From Endotrypanum monterogeii (lineage: Eukaryota > Euglenozoa > Kinetoplastea > Trypanosomatida > Trypanosomatidae), in assembly GCA_000333855.2 (NCBI GenBank), contig CM007320.1, positions 2,081,219 to 2,091,653 on the forward strand: a stretch of 10,435 bases of DNA. The letters run 5' to 3'. This document shows, one piece after another, positions 6,301 to 10,435 of the stretch. How positions within the stretch are numbered: the first letter of the stretch is position 1; the number at the start of each line of letters is the position of its first letter. The notes beneath the pieces are model-generated. The model had not been told where the DNA came from and searched no databases. It saw only the letters and a list, made by a program, of their open reading frames with translations. The position numbers were made by a program, and so were the translations under genes.

Positions 6301-8253
6301 TCACATGAAATGGACAGTCCGGCGTGCCGCCTGCGAGGTGGATGATCGCTTCAGCTCCTCCGCCTCCACCTCCTTGTAGGTGTGCTTAAGGGCGCTCTTC
6401 GCTTGCCGACGCTCCCGCTGGGCTGACTTGACTGCCTGTCGACGCATCTTCTTCTCCTCCTTAGTTTCGTCCTTGTGACGGACTGTGAGCAACACATGAC
6501 CGTCTCCACGCGCACCATTCACAGACGCACCCCTCTCGCTGTCTGTGTCGCTAGTCGGCTCACGCACCTGCACAAACCCGGCGCCCTTCCGGGCAGAAGA
6601 GCTGTGGGTAGCCGCAGCGGTGGTGGTGACGCTATTGGTGCTCGGGGCAGCCCCGGCGGTAATAATATTTCCCTTCACAGCAGTCGTGGAAGCCATGGCA
6701 GTTCCGCTCTCAGGATGGCGACTGGTGCTCCGAGCGTCTGTCTCGACCGAAGTGCCTTCGCGGCGCGCCATCACATTATGATGCTTTATGCGGCGCGACT
6801 GTCCGGTGCGGCGTGGGGCATGAATAACGTTGGGCTGGTTGTAATACGTCGAGTAGGCGCTGGCGGCCGTCTCGCAGTCCAGCCGATCTGCCTTAGATTT
6901 CAGCTCCATGACGACTAGCTCCTCCTCCTCCTCCGCAGACTCACTGTCCTCCAACGAGGACAACACCGGTGCAGTCGATGGGTCTGACACCCGTGCGTCG
7001 GCATTAGCGTGAAGCGCGGCGTCGCGGCGAAGAGCACGCATGCGCGCTGCACGGCGGATCTCCTCGGTGCCTTTCTGATATTCTTCCACAAAGCGCTGCT
7101 GCTTTTCTGGTAAAATTGTCGTCATGTACACACCACGTGCGTCTGAGTCAAAAGCACCCACGTGGTGCGAGAGGTACTTCAGCTGATGAATGAGCCCCTT
7201 GTTTTTGTGCGGCTCCGCAGTCTCCACATCCACGCCAGCCCTGCCAGCCACAAACTCCTCCAAGGCAGTCAGATAATTGTCTACGGGAAGGGCGCCGTGC
7301 GTACGTGGGTCATCGGTGTAGGCGTCGTTGAGTCGCTCGTCCGCGTCGAATTCGCGCATCATCTCCGTGAACTGCCGATCCAACGCCCGCTGTGTGGTGT
7401 CATGAACAGGATAGATGGTGCCATCAGCCGCGTGCGTGCGGCTAAGCCCCCTCTCCTCACCATTTGCGGCTGTAGCAACGTGACGTCGCCGTGCCGTACC
7501 ACGCCGACGTGAAGCCTTGATGGCCGCCTTCTCCTCCTCTGTCAGCAGCCGCCACAGCTCGGCATCCCCATCGTCAAACGCATCGCTGTCGTCGCCGTCC
7601 GTAACGACATCGCTACCGCGCTCGTCGTGATCGCCGACATCGCCGCAGCCAAAGACGAGCTGACGTAAAAAGTCGTCAGTGACCTCGCACTCTACCTCAT
7701 CATCAAATAGCCGTTCCTCCTGCTCCTCGACCTCTCCCACAGCTCTGTCGCTGGGAGAGACGGCAGTCGTTGATGAGCCGCTGGACACTAACGCGGGAGG
7801 TGGAGCAGAGCTGGGTAACGTCTTCAATTTCTGAGGCGGCTCTTCAAGCTGTGTAACCTCCTCCCCTTCCTCCTCTTCCTCCCAGTCACCCTCGATCCAC
7901 TCACCCTCACCCTCCCCACCGTAGTCATCGTAAAACCCGTCCTCAAATTCCCCCTCCTCTGCGTTCTCCTCATAATCATCGTACACGCCGGCAGCCCCGT
8001 CATCGCCTTCGGTACAGCGACCACGCCGACGCTCTTCGTTGAACTCTGCGTTTGCGGCGACAGCATACATGTTCAACTGGCGCCGCGCTGTGTTTTCGTC
8101 GGCCTGCGGAGCAGCCACACTCTGTTGTTGGCGATAGAACTCGGCCTCGCTAACCCACAGGGGGCCTTCATCCTCGCCATTGCCATCGCCATAGGAGCGG
8201 GGCACCAACTTGTAAGTGGTACCCTTTTTTCGGGGCTTCTTGATGCGTGGCAT
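6301..8253 (-). CDS. LTV1: LTV1-family 40S ribosome biogenesis/export factor, 650 aa
   Basis: LTV1 is a non-ribosomal factor that joins pre-40S particles and is released during late cytoplasmic maturation (family knowledge). Family landmarks appear in the right order. The N-terminus is basic and followed by GTTYKLVPRS at 11-20, matching the usual ATTFxLxxRS. DFLRQLVFG is at 194-202 and LDRQFTEMMREFDADE at 291-306. CETAASAYSTYYNQPNVI is at 460-477, matching the family's CES-STYSNLYNHP-I signature. A charged helix, KDETKEEKKMRRQAVK followed by RERR, lies at 594-616. The protein is longer than the yeast and human forms (roughly 460-475 residues). The extra length is an acidic stretch at about 82-137, an S/P/A linker at 147-168, further acidic segments at 173-230, and an S/T/A-rich spacer at 500-585. 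An acidic serine cluster at 432-445 could be a casein-kinase target (inference). The first ATG is at 8253; a TTG five codons upstream extends the frame but is not a likely start. The stop is TGA. Transcribed upstream of the RRM gene on the same strand. Confidence 0.93.
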   Translation of the reverse strand: MPRIKKPRKKGTTYKLVPRSYGDGNGEDEGPLWVSEAEFYRQQQSVAAPQADENTARRQLNMYAVAANAEFNEERRRGRCTEGDDGAAGVYDDYEENAEEGEFEDGFYDDYGGEGEGEWIEGDWEEEEEGEEVTQLEEPPQKLKTLPSSAPPPALVSSGSSTTAVSPSDRAVGEVEEQEERLFDDEVECEVTDDFLRQLVFGCGDVGDHDERGSDVVTDGDDSDAFDDGDAELWRLLTEEEKAAIKASRRRGTARRRHVATAANGEERGLSRTHAADGTIYPVHDTTQRALDRQFTEMMREFDADERLNDAYTDDPRTHGALPVDNYLTALEEFVAGRAGVDVETAEPHKNKGLIHQLKYLSHHVGAFDSDARGVYMTTILPEKQQRFVEEYQKGTEEIRRAARMRALRRDAALHANADARVSDPSTAPVLSSLEDSESAEEEEELVVMELKSKADRLDCETAASAYSTYYNQPNVIHAPRRTGQSRRIKHHNVMARREGTSVETDARSTSRHPESGTAMASTTAVKGNIITAGAAPSTNSVTTTAAATHSSSARKGAGFVQVREPTSDTDSERGASVNGARGDGHVLLTVRHKDETKEEKKMRRQAVKSAQRERRQAKSALKHTYKEVEAEELKRSSTSQAARRTVHFM

Positions 8254-8306
8254 GTCTGGAACACTCAAGTAGCTCTAGTGACCGACTCGTCTACTTCAAC
8301 AGTGGA

Positions 8307-8349
<43 letters not shown>
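8307..8349. repeat. LTV1: (AT)14 then (GT)7 compound microsatellite upstream of LTV1
   Basis: AT units at 8307-8334 join GT units at 8335-8349. In the sense direction this is (AC)n then (AT)n, ending 53 bases before the LTV1 ATG. If the splice acceptor at 8472-8471 is used, the array lies within the 5' UTR. Confidence 0.95.
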
Positions 8350-8470
8350 ATAGATTTAGATATCGGGGCAAGAACAAAGCACTCAACTTTCTTTTTTTTG
8401 TACGTGTGAAGACTGACAAAGACGCACCCTTCCACCTCTTTGTGCCTCGCCTCGACAAGATACTCTCTCA

Positions 8471-8565
8471 CTCACATTCGGTAGGTTCATGATGCATCAG
8501 TCACAAAGGATGGAGCGATGCGTCGCGGAAAACAAAGATTTGAAGAGGAGGAAAAAAAAAAAGGG
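8471..8565 (-). promoter_or_regulatory. LTV1: Candidate trans-splice signal of LTV1
   Basis: A 24-base uninterrupted purine run on the plus strand (8542-8565) is a polypyrimidine tract in the LTV1 sense, with a run of eleven Us. The first AG downstream is at 8472-8471, about 70 bases from the tract. The resulting leader of about 217 nucleotides contains no ATG before 8253, which supports that start codon. Other tracts, such as one near 8591-8600, could also be used. Confidence 0.5.
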
Positions 8566-8874
8566 TCAGATGAAGCAGAAGTACGGAAGGAAGAAAAAAA
8601 AATGGCGCGGTAAAAGCCTTTGGTTGTACCCACACAACCCTCATGATAAAACAATAACGTGAAAGTGAGCTAACATCTTCGTATTTCTTCACCCCCTCCC
8701 TCTCCCCAAAGGAAAGGCATTCAGTTACCCTGCATAAACACACAAGAAGCATCGAGCGCAGAAAGGCAGAAGCACCGCTACCCTCGCACCGTCCCCTTCT
8801 CCTCAATTCTCCGGTACAGCCCTCAATGAACGCCGCCTTCCCTCTTCCTTCTCCATAGCTGTAGAGGAAACATA

Positions 8875-8906
8875 TTTGTTTGTTTGTTTGTTCGTTTGTT
8901 TTCGTT
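8875..8906. repeat. TTTG tetranucleotide repeat
   Basis: About six TTTG-like units, one carrying a T-to-C change (TTCG), trailing into T-rich sequence. Confidence 0.85.
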
Positions 8907-9078
8907 CAATGTTAGAGCACGATGAAAAGATCTACATATTACCTGTCGCTGGTATAGTCGACGTCGCATATTGTCCTTTTTTTTTTTTGAAGGGGGTGCC
9001 GTTCGCAGTGAAAGTAGCTTACACACATAGACATAAAGGTCTGGAGGTGTGTGTAAGAATGCGTATATATCTATATGT

Positions 9079-9081
<3 letters not shown>

Positions 9082-9112
<31 letters not shown>
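9082..9112. repeat. (TA)15 microsatellite
   Basis: An uninterrupted TA run preceded by imperfect TATATCTATATG sequence and followed by a C-rich block. Confidence 0.95.
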
Positions 9113-9114
<2 letters not shown>

Positions 9115-9202
9115 CCCCTCCCCAGGTTCTGTTGTTGTTTAGATAGTCGATAAATTCTCCAAAGGGTAGAAATGGCACATTATCCTCAGCGTATCTCTAC
9201 TA

Positions 9203-9235
9203 TTAATAATCAATGAATATGTATATAAAAATATA

Positions 9236-9277
<42 letters not shown>

Positions 9278-9280
9278 TTA
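9203..9280. repeat. Extended AT-only tract with (AT)14 core
   Basis: Almost 80 bases with only three G/C positions, including a perfect AT core at 9244-9271 flanked by imperfect TATAAAATATAA-type sequence. It is the most AT-rich stretch in the window and would melt easily. Confidence 0.9.
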
Positions 9281-9514
9281 CGCCTACCCTTTTTTCTTCC
9301 CTTTCCTCAGTCCTTTATAAACATATAGAGAGGCAGTGCAAGCGAAAAGATATGAAAGGCTCAGAAATAAAGAATAGATGTGCATAGAAAAACACATCAC
9401 ACACGATATGAGGAGAGGTATGCGGGGTCACGAAAAAAAAAAAAAGGGTGCTCAGATGACATATCCACTCAAATTATATCATAGAGGCACTACAACACAG
9501 AGGGGTGGCACAGC

Positions 9515-9826
9515 CTACAGCCCCGCTGCACAAACCATCACCGGACGCATGCGTAGACCAGTCACATCGCTGGCAATGCTTTGGACAACGGCGAAATCCC
9601 ATTCATCCTTGCCAAGCATACGTAGATCGCATATGCGGACATCCCCCTCCTCCATTGATTTTTTCTCGGAATCCTTTTCGGGAGGGGGGGGTATAGAATA
9701 GGTCGTGAGATGTCTGTGCGTGGTTGGGGGAGCGGGGTGTTCCGCTTCGTTATAGCTACCTGTGGAGATGTGCACAGGAAAAGATTGAGAAGCACGCCTG
9801 CACACACAAATCCTTCTGTCGTTCAT
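9515..9826 (-). CDS. Possible small ORF, 103 codons, unrecognised
   Basis: A closed frame from ATG at 9826 to TAG at 9515, with an in-frame TAA four codons before the ATG. It has the same orientation as the two real genes. It lies in a stretch less repetitive than its surroundings, and the second half of the product has a balanced composition, unlike the Phe/Ser/Leu runs read from the pyrimidine-rich spacers. I recognise no domain, signal peptide or membrane segment. Against it: it is short, it has no known homologue that I can name, and the putative leader upstream contains other ATGs. It could equally be part of the 3' UTR of a gene lying to the right of the window. Confidence 0.15.
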   Translation of the reverse strand: MNDRRICVCRRASQSFPVHISTGSYNEAEHPAPPTTHRHLTTYSIPPPPEKDSEKKSMEEGDVRICDLRMLGKDEWDFAVVQSIASDVTGLRMRPVMVCAAGL

Positions 9827-10150
9827 GAAATCTAGTTATCTCGCTGCGCACGTGACGAGGGGCACGCTCCGCACGCCTCGTGAGGGTACGTGACGCGGTG
9901 GTGCGGTTTAAAAAAATAATAAATAAAAAGAAAATGGAACGATGTCGGACTAAAAAAGAAATCTACAAAAAAAAAATCATCAAGAAAAAGCTAGTGACGT
10001 AAAAAGAGTTGAAAAATATATAAACATCAGTTTTCACGTTACACAATCGTCTCTTCTGTTGACACCTGACATTTGGAGCAAACGAGGACAGTAACGCGCA
10101 TCGGTAAACAAAGACAAATGCTGATTTCAAAAACTTTTTTTTGAAACACA

Positions 10151-10176
10151 GGGAAGAAAAAAAAAAAGAGAGAGAG
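10151..10176 (-). promoter_or_regulatory. Polypyrimidine tract of unknown use
   Basis: A 26-base purine run on the plus strand, so U/C-only in the direction of transcription. The first AG downstream in that sense is at 10135-10134. It could be a splice signal for a transcript covering the weak ORF at 9826-9515, or simply spacer sequence. Confidence 0.3.
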
Positions 10177-10282
10177 CGCGGTCCTTCAGTAACGCGGAAG
10201 TAGAGTCAGCGCACCCTACTGAATCTTTTTTTTCCCAGCCACTTCACTGTGCTGACGGAAACTTCAACTGCACACGCACACG

Positions 10283-10339
<57 letters not shown>
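10283..10339. repeat. (CA)n then (TA)n compound microsatellite
   Basis: About twelve CA units (10283-10306), preceded by two degenerate CACACG units, pass into about sixteen TA units (10306-10339). It matches the compound repeat at 98-150 in order, orientation and approximate length, but the flanks differ. Confidence 0.97.
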
Positions 10340-10340
<1 letters not shown>

Positions 10341-10341
<1 letters not shown>

Positions 10342-10435
10342 GACCATCGTAGTTTGTTACTAAACGTCGTCGTCTGTCGTCGTCCTCTCTCTCTCGTTCG
10401 TTCGTTTCGTCGTCGTCGTACGTGGTACGTTCGGT
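10341..10435. other. Right terminal segment with abnormal dinucleotide use
   Basis: From 10347 to the end there is no GC, GA or CA dinucleotide, and the trinucleotide CGT occurs more than ten times, with CT and TTCG stutters. It directly follows the terminal (TA)n array, mirroring the left end. It is probably a low-quality contig end rather than real sequence (inference). Confidence 0.55.

Larger units (their letters stand above)
8254..10435 (-). other. Region upstream of LTV1
   Basis: About 2.2 kb with no strong gene. It contains the probable LTV1 leader, a TTTG repeat, (TA)n arrays at 9082-9112 and 9244-9271, T-rich plus-strand DNA at about 8870-9140, a more complex stretch at about 9480-9900 holding a weak 103-codon ORF, A-rich DNA at 9900-10020, a polypyrimidine tract on the minus strand at 10151-10176, and a terminal compound repeat. 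It should include the 3' end of the next gene upstream, but no coding end is visible. Confidence 0.55.

Noticed and set aside
6475..6918. 147-codon plus-strand frame opposite LTV1
   Set aside because: Antisense shadow of GC-rich coding sequence; no motif and wrong orientation for the transcription unit.
8307..8334. TATA box upstream of LTV1
   Set aside because: It is part of a 28-base AT microsatellite, and protein-coding genes of trypanosomatids are not known to use TATA-box promoters individually.
97..10339. CRISPR-like or satellite array
   Set aside because: All repeats are mono-, di- or tetranucleotide microsatellites; there are no spaced direct repeats with unique spacers.

Overview
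The window looks like nuclear DNA of a trypanosomatid protist, probably Leishmania-like. Both convincing genes are long and intronless, and both lie on the minus strand. They are separated by kilobases of low-complexity DNA made of (TA)n, (CA)n, homopolymers and long purine/pyrimidine runs. Polypyrimidine tracts followed by AG lie just upstream of both reading frames in the sense direction, as expected for trans-splicing of polycistronic transcripts. This assignment rests on architecture and protein similarity judged by eye; the species cannot be fixed. The odd length and the strange terminal bases suggest that the window is a whole short contig.

Layout, in the direction of transcription (right to left): 10435-8254 is a spacer with three or more AT-rich arrays, a tetranucleotide repeat and one weak 103-codon ORF (9826-9515). 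8253-6301 encodes LTV1, a nuclear/cytoplasmic factor for small ribosomal subunit maturation and export. 6300-3455 is a 2.8 kb spacer holding two long TA arrays, a G-rich block, a TGTTG-type repeat and a purine-rich domain. 3454-1148 encodes a 768-residue protein with two RNA-recognition motifs and a long disordered C-terminal part, probably a post-transcriptional regulator. 1147-1 is its downstream, UTR-like region.

For both genes the longest open frame begins at a TTG codon. The first in-frame ATG (3454 and 8253) is the credible eukaryotic start. The two genes are probably co-transcribed, but nothing shows that they share a pathway beyond RNA biology in general.

I found no mobile-element protein, CRISPR array, tRNA, rRNA or defence-like cassette. 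The points most worth a second look are the large insertion inside the second RRM, the expanded acidic N-terminal half of LTV1, the TA arrays close to both ends of LTV1, the long purine-rich domain, and contig ends whose dinucleotide use is so restricted that they may be assembly or base-calling artefacts.
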